From Flavivirga rizhaonensis (GTDB taxonomy: Bacteria; Bacteroidota; Bacteroidia; Flavobacteriales; Flavobacteriaceae), in NCBI RefSeq assembly GCF_004791695.1, contig NZ_SRSO01000026.1:1-64000 (forward strand): 64,000 nt of DNA, read 5' to 3'. Position 1 is the first letter of the stretch. Each line of letters begins with the position of its first letter. The notes beneath the pieces were generated by a model that did not search any database, was not told the DNA's origin, and saw only the letters and a program-made list of their open reading frames with translations. A program made the position numbers and the translations under genes. Of this stretch, positions 1-10,000 are shown piece by piece.

Positions 1-184
1 CTTGAATAACTTGAGCTTCGTTACGTAAATAAATAGAACTATCTGCTTCGTTTAGGTTAATATCATCTTCAACAAAGACAATTTCATCATTTATAAAAAC
101 ATAAGCATCATTTCTTACTGATAATTGAGCAAATGCTAAATTGTTAACAGTAATTAATAGCAATAAAGAGTATAAACATTTCAT
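1..184 (-). CDS. Secreted protein, N-terminal part only (runs off left edge)
   Basis: Reading the minus strand from an ATG at 184 gives an open frame to the window edge. The first 20 residues (MKCLYSLLLLITVNNLAFAQ) are a clear Sec signal peptide ending in a typical A-Q cleavage region. The mature part begins LSVRNDAYVFINDEIVFVED and continues with an acidic stretch and LRNEAQ. The pattern resembles the start of large flavobacterial exported proteins, but the function cannot be told from about 40 mature residues. It is divergent from the response regulator at 407. Confidence 0.7.
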   Translation of the reverse strand, partial: MKCLYSLLLLITVNNLAFAQLSVRNDAYVFINDEIVFVEDDINLNEADSSIYLRNEAQVIQ

Positions 185-406
185 AAGATTTGGGATTAGA
201 AAGATTTATAATAAGAATCATTAATATAGTAATGATATATTCAAATGTAGCGTTTGATTTTTGTGTTTTACAGCTGAAAAATTGCGAAATGGAATATATG
301 TCTTCTGAAAAAGCCTTTTTGAGCCTTGAATAAGTGTAGGGATTGAATGAGTAGTTTTAAATTTACTTTATGTCTTATAAATTGAATATATAAAACCTCA
401 AAATTT

Positions 407-1183
407 ATGGTAAAAGTAGTTGTAATAGAAGATGAAAGTGTTTCTAGCAATTATATAGTTTCTTTATTAAGTAAATATTGTTCCGACGGATTTATATTAG
501 AAAAAGAAATAGATAATATCGTTGATGCAGTAAGATGGTTTATTAATAATGATAGTCCAGATTTAATATTTATGGATATTCATTTAAGTGATGGATTGTG
601 TTTTGAGATTTTTAATAAGGTAGAAATTAGTTGTCCTATTATATTTACTACAGCCTATGATGAATATGCCATTAAGGCATTTAAAACAAATGGAATCGAT
701 TATTTGTTAAAGCCAATTACTGAAAAAGATTTTTACCAAGCTATTATGAAGTTTCTAAAAATAAGGAGAGATAAACAGTCACAAATAAATGAGCGGGTAA
801 GCCTTTTAAATTTAGACAAGGAAAAATTGCATAAGAAACGCTTTTTAGTGAAATTAGGAAATAAGTATACCCCACTAAAAGCTGAAGATATTGCCTATTT
901 TTATAAAGATGATATTGTATTTATAAGATCTTTTGATGGTAACAACTATCCAGTTAATAGCTCATTGACGAGTATAGAGAACTCTATAGATCCTAATATG
1001 TTTATTAGGGTTAATAGAAAAATATTAGTTAATATTAATGCTATAGAGTATCTGGCACAATATAAACCTGGTCAATTAGTACTCTGGGTAAAACCAAAAT
1101 TTGAAGAACTTATTATATTAAGTCGAAAAATCAAGTCATTTAAAATCTTTATTAAATTAATTAATAATCAATTCTTGCCGTAA
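407..1183 (+). CDS. LytTR-family response regulator
   Basis: A two-domain DNA-binding response regulator of 258 aa. The N-terminal receiver (about 1-120) shows the acidic pair E8/D9, the phospho-acceptor D57 in FMDIH, T81/T82 and the conserved K102 in LLKPI. The C-terminal LytTR domain (about 145-250) starts near KRFLVKLGNKY and contains the FIRVNRKILVNINAIEYL segment typical of the family. No kinase gene is adjacent on the same strand. The nearest LytS kinases are at 5152 and 7028, so it may be served by the soluble PAS kinase. It is closely similar along its whole length, except for a large gap, to the receiver-deleted protein at 6219-6836. Family assignment is firm; target genes are inferred to be the surface genes that follow. 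Confidence 0.92.
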   Translation: MVKVVVIEDESVSSNYIVSLLSKYCSDGFILEKEIDNIVDAVRWFINNDSPDLIFMDIHLSDGLCFEIFNKVEISCPIIFTTAYDEYAIKAFKTNGIDYLLKPITEKDFYQAIMKFLKIRRDKQSQINERVSLLNLDKEKLHKKRFLVKLGNKYTPLKAEDIAYFYKDDIVFIRSFDGNNYPVNSSLTSIENSIDPNMFIRVNRKILVNINAIEYLAQYKPGQLVLWVKPKFEELIILSRKIKSFKIFIKLINNQFLP

Positions 1184-1226
1184 AAATAAATTACTTTTTT
1201 TTAGAAAATGTTATTGATATGACGTA

Positions 1227-1331
1227 TATATTTGAGTAAGAAAAATCTTAGTGCTAATAATATCAAGGGATTGCAGCTTTAAACGTAAAAAAACGCATTT
1301 CATGGATTAAATATTTGTGTTCGACAAATAT
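1227..1331 (+). promoter_or_regulatory. Candidate promoter and leader hairpin of the fibre gene
   Basis: TATATTTG at 1227-1234 matches the Bacteroidota -7 box TAnnTTTG. The implied 5' untranslated region is about 150 nt. It contains a perfect 8-bp stem, ATATTTGT/ACAAATAT with loop GTTCG, at 1311-1331. No convincing -33 element was found. Whether the hairpin acts in the RNA or as an operator is unknown. Confidence 0.4.
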
Positions 1332-1393
1332 GAATCTCTCTATTCCCCATACTGTATCTATATTTCGAGGTATAACCCCAAAACTTTACAGTT

Positions 1394-3430
1394 ATGAAAA
1401 GAATCTACATAACAGCTTTTAATCTTTTATTTTCTTTATTAATGTATTCTCAGGTTGGTGTAGGCACCACATCTCCCGACCCAACATCTGCTTTAGATAT
1501 TGTAAGTAGTGATTCAGGATTATTAATTCCCAGAGTATCGCTTTCGTCTACCACAGATACATCTACCATTGTTGGAGCTGAAGCTATAAGTCTTCTAGTA
1601 TATAATAATGCAAGTGTCTCAGATGTTACACCAGGATTTTATTTTTGGAATGGAACGGAGTGGGAGAGAATTGCTTCAGGAGCAGTTGCTGGTAATAGTT
1701 GGAACACATCAGGTAATGGAGGAACAACAAGTGGCACAAACTTTTTAGGGACAACAGACGCCCAAAGTTTAGATGTGAGAACTAATAATATAATAAGGAC
1801 TCGATTTACAACCAGCGGACAAATTGAAGTTTTAAATACTGGAAGTTCTATTTTTATTGGTAATAATGCTGGAGAAAATGATGACTTATCGGCAAATTTA
1901 AATCTTTTTATAGGTGATGGCGCTGGAGAGACAAATGTAACTGGTAATAACAACATTGCTTTGGGTTATAGAGCTTTAAATGCAAGTGATGACAGATCGC
2001 ATAATATAGCTATTGGTAATGGCGCATTGGAAAATAATACAGGCTATCGCAATGTAGGTTTAGGTTTTGAATCACTAACTGCCTCTACTATAGCAGATGA
2101 TAATGTAGCAGTAGGATATCGTTCTCTTTACTCAACAACAACTGGAGATTCTAATGTGGCCATTGGTAGAAGTGCGCTTTACACAAATACAGATGGTGAC
2201 GAAAATGTTGCTATTGGTGAAAGAGCGATGGTTTTTAACACTACGGGTAGTCGTAATACAACCATGGGGTTTCGTTCTCTATATAGTAATCAAACAGGTA
2301 ATTTTAATGCTTCCTTTGGTGCTCTTTCTTTATTTGCAAACACAACAGGGGCTCAAAATACGGCATTGGGATCATTCAGTCTTGAAAATAACACAGTTGG
2401 AGATAATAATGTAGCAGTTGGAACACAAGCACTGCATAATAATACAAGTGGAAGAGATAATATAGGTATAGGATTTAGAGCTTTGTTTAATAACAATGGT
2501 ATAAAGAATTTAGCAATAGGTTTTGATGCACTTTATGAAAATACAACAGGAACCGAAAATAATGCCATAGGAGATGGCGCTTTATACAGTAACCTAACAG
2601 GAGATAGTAATAATAGCTTAGGGTTTAATTCACTTTATAATAATACAACTGGAAGTTTTAACGTTGCTATTGGAGATCAGGTACTACTTAGCAATATTAG
2701 TGGAGAATATAATAGTGCGTTAGGTTATAGTAATTTATATTCTAATACAAGCGGAAATTATAATACAAGCTTAGGTTTTGAAAGCCTTTATGAGAATATT
2801 ACAGGAACTAATAATATTGCATTAGGGTTTCAGGCGTTATACAATAATACTACAGCGGACCATAATTATGCGATAGGTACTTTTTCTTTATTTAATAATA
2901 CAACAGGAACATATAATATTAGTTTTGGTTATGATAGTCTACGTAATAATCTAACAGGTAATTCAAACATAGGTTTAGGACGAGAATCAGGCGTTAATAA
3001 TAGTACAGGCGATAATAATATAACAATAGGCTATAGAGCCAATTATAATAATGTTTCTGGAAGTAACAATACAGTAGTTGGTTATGAAGCTGGATTTGGA
3101 ACAGGCTTAATTTCTGGAAGCGGGAATGTGTTTATAGGATATCGAGCAGGATTTCAAAACATAAGTTCTAACAGATTATATATTGAGAATAGTAGTTCTT
3201 TATCCCCTTTAATAGGTGGTGATTTTCAAAATGATAGAGTGGGAATAAATGCAGATATAACGGCTCTAAACCATACATTAACCGTAGGAGGTAGTGTGAA
3301 AATAACCACACTAATAAGTATTACACCAGGAACGGCACCAATAACCCCAGCAACTGGCGATGTTTATTATGATGCAGCTGCTAATAAATTACGAGTATAT
3401 ACAGGTAGTGCATGGGAAGATTTAAATTAA
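1394..3430 (+). CDS. Secreted TMF-type repeat fibre protein
   Basis: An exported protein of 678 aa. Residues 1-20 form a signal peptide ending MYSQ. The next segment (QVGVGTTSPDPTSALDIVSS, then SGLLIPRVSL and a GFYFWNGTEWERI block) is a common flavobacterial head, also present in the protein at 17532. Residues about 170-595 are some 25 tandem repeats of 17 residues with consensus NxAxGxxALxxNTTGxx. They are related to the beta-roll repeats of YadA-like trimeric head domains and of the TMF family. The C-terminus ends with PATGDVYYDAAANKLRVYTG, typical of this class. No T9SS sorting domain and no chaperone-of-endosialidase domain is seen. Likely a trimeric surface or extracellular fibre; adhesin function is inference. 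It lies downstream of a LytTR regulator. Confidence 0.8.
   Translation: MKRIYITAFNLLFSLLMYSQVGVGTTSPDPTSALDIVSSDSGLLIPRVSLSSTTDTSTIVGAEAISLLVYNNASVSDVTPGFYFWNGTEWERIASGAVAGNSWNTSGNGGTTSGTNFLGTTDAQSLDVRTNNIIRTRFTTSGQIEVLNTGSSIFIGNNAGENDDLSANLNLFIGDGAGETNVTGNNNIALGYRALNASDDRSHNIAIGNGALENNTGYRNVGLGFESLTASTIADDNVAVGYRSLYSTTTGDSNVAIGRSALYTNTDGDENVAIGERAMVFNTTGSRNTTMGFRSLYSNQTGNFNASFGALSLFANTTGAQNTALGSFSLENNTVGDNNVAVGTQALHNNTSGRDNIGIGFRALFNNNGIKNLAIGFDALYENTTGTENNAIGDGALYSNLTGDSNNSLGFNSLYNNTTGSFNVAIGDQVLLSNISGEYNSALGYSNLYSNTSGNYNTSLGFESLYENITGTNNIALGFQALYNNTTADHNYAIGTFSLFNNTTGTYNISFGYDSLRNNLTGNSNIGLGRESGVNNSTGDNNITIGYRANYNNVSGSNNTVVGYEAGFGTGLISGSGNVFIGYRAGFQNISSNRLYIENSSSLSPLIGGDFQNDRVGINADITALNHTLTVGGSVKITTLISITPGTAPITPATGDVYYDAAANKLRVYTGSAWEDLN
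1901..3175 (+). repeat. About 25 coding repeats of 51 bp (17 aa)
   Basis: In-frame tandem repeats inside the fibre gene, from about NLFIGDGAGE to NVFIGYRAGF. The spacing is 17 residues almost throughout; two units are 16. Protein consensus is strong, with G at position 5, A or S-L at 8-9 and N-TTG near 12-15. The DNA copies have diverged, so this is an old, selected array and not a recent expansion. Confidence 0.85.
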
Positions 3431-3454
3431 AAACATATTTAAAAAAAAGCCCAT

Positions 3455-3676
3455 ATGAAACTTAATGAAGCAGATAAGAAAATAATCAGATTAAAGAATT
3501 TTGAAAGTTCTTTATTACAACTAAGACAATCCATTAGGAGTATAAAGTATGATTTTAAAAGAAACATAAAGCATGCTTCATTTGATGATAAATTAAAAAA
3601 AACCTACAGAAAAAAATTAGAAGAGTATACCGTTAAAGAATTGAATTATTTAAGAAATATGATAGATAATTATTAA
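3455..3676 (+). CDS. Small basic helical protein of unknown function
   Basis: A 73-residue protein rich in Lys, Arg, Glu and Leu, with no signal peptide, membrane segment or cysteine. Heptad-like spacing (LRQSIRSIKYDFKRN) suggests a helical, possibly coiled-coil protein. It starts 24 bp after the fibre gene and ends 75 bp before the T9SS gene, all on one strand, so it is likely co-transcribed with them. I do not recognise a family. The compact frame and operon position argue that it is real. Confidence 0.6.
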   Translation: MKLNEADKKIIRLKNFESSLLQLRQSIRSIKYDFKRNIKHASFDDKLKKTYRKKLEEYTVKELNYLRNMIDNY

Positions 3677-3751
3677 ATAAAAGGATACTCACATATTATT
3701 CCATTTTTGTCAGGTAAAATTTTTGTGTAAAACTTAAATAAAATAAAGGAA

Positions 3752-5146
3752 ATGAATACCAAAGATAAATTCCAAATAAATTTTACTTACACCAGATATA
3801 ATCTAAGAATTAAGAACCCATTAGAGTTATATAATGAGATAATCTTCTATAAGAGAAGAAATAAAGAAATAGAAAAAATACAGCAAATCTTAAAAAAAAG
3901 GAAGGCAACATTTGAGTTGGTATTTTCCATTTTAGTTTGGGTATCACTTATTTGTATTTTAACATCTACTAAAGTTTATGCTCAGTTTAAACCCAAAGAT
4001 GTTAGTGATCTAGTCTTTTTTGTTGAAAGTGCTATTATTGATGAAACGCATCATGTAGCAACATGCGAATCTGAATTTTGTTTAAATCATCCAAATTCAG
4101 AAAGTGCCATAATTACAGAACAATATTGCGATGTGACAGATAGTTGTGATGAAGGATGTGTAAGGAGGTGGTTAGACCAATCTGATTATGTGCCAGGTGG
4201 AGGATTTAATCCACCAGAATATACCAGTGGTAGAAATTTTGGACAAGATGATAAAGAGAAACCATGCTATATTAGTAATTGCATTAATGGAAAACCATGT
4301 ATGCGAGGAGGGCCTGCTTATGGAGACGATGGGATGGGAAACTATAAATTTGAACAAGATAAATACCTTGAGATTGAAGGATCTGATGCTGTTAGTTTAA
4401 CAGGAGCATTTTCTATTTTTCTCTTAGCAAAACCAGCCGACCAGACAGCGACAGGAGACTGGTCTTATTTTGGTTTAGCAGCTCATTATGTTACTCACAG
4501 GGTTTCTAATAACACGATTATACTTAGAGTCGGAAATACAGTACCACCTAGTCCAGTAGTAACTATAACAACACAAGGGGCAGTACAATTAAATCAATGG
4601 CAGCTCATTGAAATACATAGAGATGATTCAGGTAATATAACATCATTCGTAAATGGAGTTGACACTTCGGTTACAGGAGTCAATTCGGGTTCTGGCACCT
4701 TTAAGATAGGATACTTGCTATCTAATTTTAAAACCGGAGTGACACATGGTGTAGCAAGTATGCATGGAGATGTAGCTGCCTTTTTAGTTTATAATAAAAA
4801 AACGTCTGATACCGAAAACACGAATGTAAGAGCGTATTTTGATGTCAATTATCTAGCTAATATATTACATGTAGAAAGTGTTTCTTCAGCGGGTATAAAC
4901 GTGTTTCCTAATCCAATTCAGGATTATGTAATACTTAAAGTTAAAAAATCGAAAGACCTCTTTAGTATGCCCGATAAAAATTATCCATTGGTCTATAATA
5001 CTTTAGGAGAGGAGATAGACACACTAATAGAAAAAACAGATAAAGGCGCCTCAATGAGTTTTCGTATTCAATTTGATGATACTATAAGTAGAGGTGTTTA
5101 TTTCGTTAGCTTTAAAGGGGAGATCGTTAAATTAATTAAAGTTTAA
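3752..5146 (+). CDS. T9SS-exported LamG/concanavalin-like surface protein
   Basis: 464 aa. A hydrophobic signal segment (about residues 55-77, ending STKVYAQ) is preceded by an unusually long, highly charged 52-residue N-terminal extension. No internal ATG lies closer to the signal, although a TTG codon does. After a Cys-rich region (about 95-180) comes a LamG/ConA-like jelly-roll domain (about 195-365; SGTFKIGYLLSNF, AFLVYNKKTSDTE). The C-terminal 85 residues begin GINVFPNPIQDYVILKV and end GVYFVSFKGEIVKLIKV, a type A T9SS sorting domain. The protein is therefore expected to cross the outer membrane and be attached to or released from the surface. It sits 5 bp upstream of the PAS kinase gene. 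Confidence 0.8.
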   Translation: MNTKDKFQINFTYTRYNLRIKNPLELYNEIIFYKRRNKEIEKIQQILKKRKATFELVFSILVWVSLICILTSTKVYAQFKPKDVSDLVFFVESAIIDETHHVATCESEFCLNHPNSESAIITEQYCDVTDSCDEGCVRRWLDQSDYVPGGGFNPPEYTSGRNFGQDDKEKPCYISNCINGKPCMRGGPAYGDDGMGNYKFEQDKYLEIEGSDAVSLTGAFSIFLLAKPADQTATGDWSYFGLAAHYVTHRVSNNTIILRVGNTVPPSPVVTITTQGAVQLNQWQLIEIHRDDSGNITSFVNGVDTSVTGVNSGSGTFKIGYLLSNFKTGVTHGVASMHGDVAAFLVYNKKTSDTENTNVRAYFDVNYLANILHVESVSSAGINVFPNPIQDYVILKVKKSKDLFSMPDKNYPLVYNTLGEEIDTLIEKTDKGASMSFRIQFDDTISRGVYFVSFKGEIVKLIKV

Positions 5147-5151
5147 GGATT

Positions 5152-6177
5152 ATGATTCCTGGGGCAGATGATCTTAATTTATATGTTGACGACTTTTTTA
5201 AAACGATTTTCAATACAGCTACAGAATCATGGATTTTAACTGATAAATTTGGCGTGGTTAGGATGATTAACCCTACTACAACAGAGATGTTTGGGTACGA
5301 ACAATCAGAATTAATAGGGCAGAAAATAGAACTCCTTATGCCTGCTAAAGAGAGAAAAGAGCATGTAGACTTAAGAAATAATTATATAAAACATCCAAGA
5401 AAAAGACCTCATGGTATTGGTGTTGAGGTTTTCGCATTACATAAAAACAAAACAGAATTTCCAGTAGAAATTAGTTTAAACCATCATAAATTTAATAACG
5501 AAACATATGCTTTAGCGGTAGTAATAGATATTACTAAAAGAAAAGAAAAAGAACAAAAGCTTCAGGAAGCTATATTAGAAAAGGAACAATTTAAGCAAGA
5601 CAAAATCAAGTCAGAATTGGAAGTCTTAAAGAATCAAGTCAACCCTCATTACTTCTTTAACAGTTTAAGTGTTCTGGCACCATTAATAAATATAGATCAA
5701 AAAAAATCGCAAAAATTCACAGAAAAACTAGCCAGTACCTACCGTTATATTTTAGAAATTAGAGATAAGCTAACCGTTACTGTTAAAGAAGAATTACGTT
5801 TTATTAAAGATTATGAGTTTTTACAAGCAGTTCGTTTTAATAATAAGTTTATTATTAGTTACGATGTGATTAAAGATGATTTAAAAAAAGACATCGTTCC
5901 TTTTGCATTGCAAATTTTAATAGAGAATGTATTTAAACACAATGCCCTTTACTTAAATAAAAAGCTAAATATATCTATTGAATCTAAAGATGGAGGTATT
6001 ATGGTTTCAAACAATATTAACAAAAAAATAGATTCCAAGTATAAATCTTTTGGGATAGGGTTAAAAAATATAAATGAACAATATGATCGTTTATCTGACC
6101 AAAAACCATTTTTTGATGAGAAGAAAGGTTTTTACGAAGCTTGGGTGCCTTTTATAGACTCTAAAGTCACAAAATAG
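5152..6177 (+). CDS. Soluble PAS-LytS histidine kinase
   Basis: 341 aa with no signal peptide or membrane segment. A PAS domain occupies about 13-130 (SWILTDKFGVVRMINPTTTEMFGYE, ending VIDITKRKEKEQ). A coiled-coil linker (about 130-160) follows, then a LytS-type His_kinase domain with phospho-acceptor H166 in NQVNPHYFFNSL. The ATPase domain has its N-box at LIENVFKHN (N259) and a glycine box at GIGLKNINEQY. LytS kinases normally phosphorylate LytTR regulators, so partners are likely the intact regulator at 407 or, if it does not need phosphate, the receiver-deleted one at 6219. It starts 5 bp after the T9SS gene, so it looks co-expressed with the surface genes. Confidence 0.88.
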   Translation: MIPGADDLNLYVDDFFKTIFNTATESWILTDKFGVVRMINPTTTEMFGYEQSELIGQKIELLMPAKERKEHVDLRNNYIKHPRKRPHGIGVEVFALHKNKTEFPVEISLNHHKFNNETYALAVVIDITKRKEKEQKLQEAILEKEQFKQDKIKSELEVLKNQVNPHYFFNSLSVLAPLINIDQKKSQKFTEKLASTYRYILEIRDKLTVTVKEELRFIKDYEFLQAVRFNNKFIISYDVIKDDLKKDIVPFALQILIENVFKHNALYLNKKLNISIESKDGGIMVSNNINKKIDSKYKSFGIGLKNINEQYDRLSDQKPFFDEKKGFYEAWVPFIDSKVTK

Positions 6178-6218
6178 GTTTTTATCAATTTTTTGAACAG
6201 TTTTTTAGTTACTTAAAA

Positions 6219-6836
6219 CTATAAGGAATAACTAAGTAAGGCCTTTAAACCACTCGATTTTTCTTGGCTTAAAATAATAATTTCTTCAAATTTTGGACTC
6301 ACTTTAATAGTTAATTGTCCAGGTCTATATTGAGCCAAATATTCTATAGCATTAATATTAATGATCATTTTTCGATTAACTCTAAAAAAGGTGTTGGTAT
6401 CTATTAAACTCTCTATGGTATTTAAAGAACTATTAATAGGGTAACTATTACCATTAAAAGATTTAGCAAACACAATATCATCTTTATAAAAATAGGCTAT
6501 ATCTTCAGTTTTTAAAGGGATGTATTTTTTACCCAGTTTTACTAAGAAACGTTCTTTATCTATTTTTCGGTCCTCTGTTTTTAAGCTCTTATTTTTTTTA
6601 GCCTTCTTTTTTAGTCTCAATAATTTAGATATTGATGGATCACTATTTTTTTGAGAAATAATTTTTAGTAAACGATCCATATCACAATCATCATTATTCA
6701 TAAACCATTTTATGGTATCCAAAACACTTTCGGTTATCGCCTCCATTATAAATGTTTCAGAAGAATAATCTTTCAATAAATTAATAATATGCTTACTTGA
6801 TATAGTTTCATCTTCTATAATTAATACTCTAACCAT
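6219..6836 (-). CDS. LytTR protein with internally deleted receiver domain
   Basis: 205 aa, on the opposite strand and convergent with the PAS kinase. Residues 1-52 match the start of the regulator at 407 (VRVLIIEDETISSKHIINLL against VKVVVIEDESVSSNYIVSLL; WFMNNDDCD against WFINNDSPD). The C-terminal LytTR domain is also nearly the same (ERFLVKLGKKYIPLKTEDIAYFYKDD). About 50-60 residues between them are missing. These cover the phospho-acceptor Asp, the Thr and the Lys switch residues. The frame is intact through the junction, and the LytTR domain shows no damage. It is probably a phosphorylation-independent DNA-binding protein or a competitor of its paralogue. A pseudogene is possible but less likely, given the preserved frame. 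Confidence 0.8.
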   Translation of the reverse strand: MVRVLIIEDETISSKHIINLLKDYSSETFIMEAITESVLDTIKWFMNNDDCDMDRLLKIISQKNSDPSISKLLRLKKKAKKNKSLKTEDRKIDKERFLVKLGKKYIPLKTEDIAYFYKDDIVFAKSFNGNSYPINSSLNTIESLIDTNTFFRVNRKMIININAIEYLAQYRPGQLTIKVSPKFEEIIILSQEKSSGLKALLSYSL

Positions 6837-7027
6837 AGTTGTTTGCTTTAGGGAATAATTTTTCTGCTATTTAATATGAAGGTAATTAGTACTTAATAAG
6901 AATATATGTAAATTTATCATTCGGGACTTATATAAGGATTAAAGGGCATTTCCAGCTATTATAAGTAGTTTAAAACTTACTTTTTATGTAAGTAGAAGAT
7001 ATTTGGGGTTTAACAAAATAAATTTTT

Positions 7028-10000
7028 ATGACATTTTTATCAGTAATGAGAAAATTTAAATGGGTTTATCTATTATTGGTTTTATTTTTAATCTCCTGTG
7101 GGAATAGAAGTGATAATAAATTAAATGCTGTAAAAGATAATACCGATGATGATCATTACTTGGTTTTAATAACAGGAGATACTCTAAAAACAAAGGTGCC
7201 TCTCAAATTAGAAGGAAAAAAAACCTTGATAAATGAATCTGGTGTCATTAAAACAAAGCTTAAGAAACCTCCAAAAATTGTAAAGTCAAAAAATAGTCCT
7301 GAAAAAATAAAAAGTACTGAGACTACTTTGATATCACTTAATCAAAAACTAAAACAACGAGGGACAATTGATATTTCCAAACTAAAAGACACCATTTTAG
7401 AAGGAAATAAAAGCACTGTGTTTTTTCCAAAACCAGTTCAATCAGAAAAACCATTATATAGAGATAATGCTATTCTGGATATTCAATGGATGGACGTAGA
7501 CCAAGGATTAAACTCATCATATGTTGTTTATTCTTTTGAAGACTCCAGAAATAATATCTGGATTGGTTATTATGGAGGAGGGGTTAGCAAATTTGATGGT
7601 GTAGAATTTTTACATTTTACAGAAAAAGAAGGATTATTTAATAACTATGTCTGGACTATATATGAAGATAGCAAGCATAACTTATGGTTTGGTCATTATT
7701 CTGGAGGAGTAACAAAATATGATGGAAAGGCCTTTACCCACTATTCAGATGAAGATGGGTTTCCAGACAGAACCATTTGGAGTATTTTAGAAGACAGTGC
7801 GGGCAATATGTGGTTTGGAACCGCAAACGGAGTTGTGAAATTTAATGGTGAAATCTTTACGCATTATACAAAGGGTGCCGGACTAATTGGTAATGACGTA
7901 GTATCCATGATAGAAGATCAAAATAAAAATATATGGTTTGCTACAAAGAACTCTGGAATTAGCATCTATAATGGAGAATCCTTTTATTCTTTAACAAAAG
8001 ATGATGGATTACCAGATAATAGAGTTTTATCAGTTTATGAAGCTACAAATAAGGATATCTGGATAGGAACACATGGAGGAGCCTGCAAATATGATGGGCG
8101 ATCACTTGAAAAAATTACTGTAAAAGAAGGGCTAACACATAATAAAGTCATTTCGATAGTTGAAGATAAAAATAATAATATCTGGATAGGAACTCATGGA
8201 GGAGGGGTATCAAGATACGATGGGAAAACAATCTATAACATAACTAAAGATGAAGGATTACCTCATAATGAAATTAGGCATTTACTTGTAGATAGTAAGG
8301 GAAACATATGGGGAGGAACAGAAGGAGCAGGCCTTTTTAAATTTAACCCTAATTCTTTTTTGCATTATACAAAAGAACAAGGGTTGTCTACAGAACAAAT
8401 TTTCTCAATGTATGAAGACAAAAAAGGAACTATTTGGTTTGGTACATATGGAGGCGGTTTAACTAAATATGATGGGGCTCACTTTTTTCATTACGGAGAA
8501 GAACAAGGATTGATAGCTAAACAAGTGATTTCTTTAACAGAAGATAGCAAAGGAAATCTCTGGTTCGGCACTTTTAGTCAAGGGCTATTTAAGTTTGATG
8601 GCGAAGTTTTTACACAATACAATAAAGATTCTGGTTTATCTGAAAATATGGTGTGGAGTGTTGTAGAGGATAGAGAAGGGACTATGTGGGTTGGTACCGA
8701 AATGGGAGGCCTGAATCGATTTGATGGTAAAGCGTTTATAAATTATAATTTTGGAGAAGGTTTCTCAAGTTATATCGTCTGGGATATTTTAGAAGATACA
8801 AAAGGAAATGTATGGATAGCAACTAACCGAGGAGGCATATGCAAATATAAAGATGGAGAGTTTACGTTTTATGCACAAAAGGAAGGATTACTAAGTGACA
8901 TCGTTTGGACTATTTTAGAAGACAAAAAAGGAAATATCTGGTTTGGTACCCACAAAGGTATTTGTGTTTATGATGGAAAGACTATAAAGAGTTTTAATGA
9001 AGACGATGGATTGTCCAATAATATTGTTTGGTCCTTGTTACAAGATGATAAAGAAAACATATGGATGGGAACAAGCAAAGGTTTGAATTGCTTGGTTTTA
9101 GATGAGGCGTTGATTGCGAAAGTTGATGACAAAGAAAAAACAGACGCTATTAATGGCTACATTACGAGCTTTCAAAAAAATGACGGATTAAAATCTACTA
9201 TATTTTATGCCAATAGTAGCCTTTTTGATAAAAATCACAATATGTGGTTCGGTACTATTAGTGGTGTCGTAAATTTTAATCTTAATAGTTTTAATTTAGT
9301 AGACGCTGCTCCATCAATACAGCTAAACACCATAGACATAAACCAAAAAAGTATTAATTATAATTTATTGAGCGATAGTATTTATAATACTTCGACACCT
9401 TTTTTTAATAAAATAAAAGATTGTGCTGCAGAAGTTGAAAACTTTCATAACTACCCTAAACGTTTAGAATTACCATTTAAATTTAATCATTTAACTTTCA
9501 AATTTGCAGGTATAGATTGGAGTGCACCTCATAGTATCCAATATTCTTATAAGATTTCTGGATTGGATAAAGAATGGAGTATTCCAAGTAGTGAAAACAA
9601 AGCGGATTATAGAAACATACCACCAGGAACATATATGTTTAATGTAAGAGCTATTGGTAAATCAGGTCAATGGAGTAAGCCATTACAGTATGAGTTTTCA
9701 ATTTCACCACCATGGTGGCTTAGCTTTTGGGCAATTAATAGTTATATAGTTTTAAGTATTTTATTAATTATAGGGAGTTTTAAATGGTATGGGAACAGAA
9801 TGAAGAAGAAGCAAGTTATATTAGAACATATTGTAGAAGAAAGAACCCGTACTATTGGTCATCAAAAAGAAGAACTTTCTATAGCCTATGCAGATTTAGA
9901 ACAAGAGCGCAATAAAATGGAACTAAAAGCACTTCTAAATCAAATTAACCCGCATTTTATTTTCAACGCTTTAAACTCGATTCAACAATTTGTTATTTCA

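Noticed and set aside
268..450. Minus-strand 60-codon open frame over the start of the LytTR gene
   Set aside because: It overlaps the well-supported gene at 407 and has a random-looking composition.
1901..3175. CRISPR-like regularity of repeats
   Set aside because: The 51-bp periodicity is entirely in frame within one long gene and reflects a 17-residue protein repeat; there are no identical repeats with unique spacers.
1394..3430. Prophage tail-fibre gene
   Set aside because: The repeats resemble phage fibres, but no other phage gene is nearby, and the protein has a signal peptide and a flavobacterial secreted-protein head.
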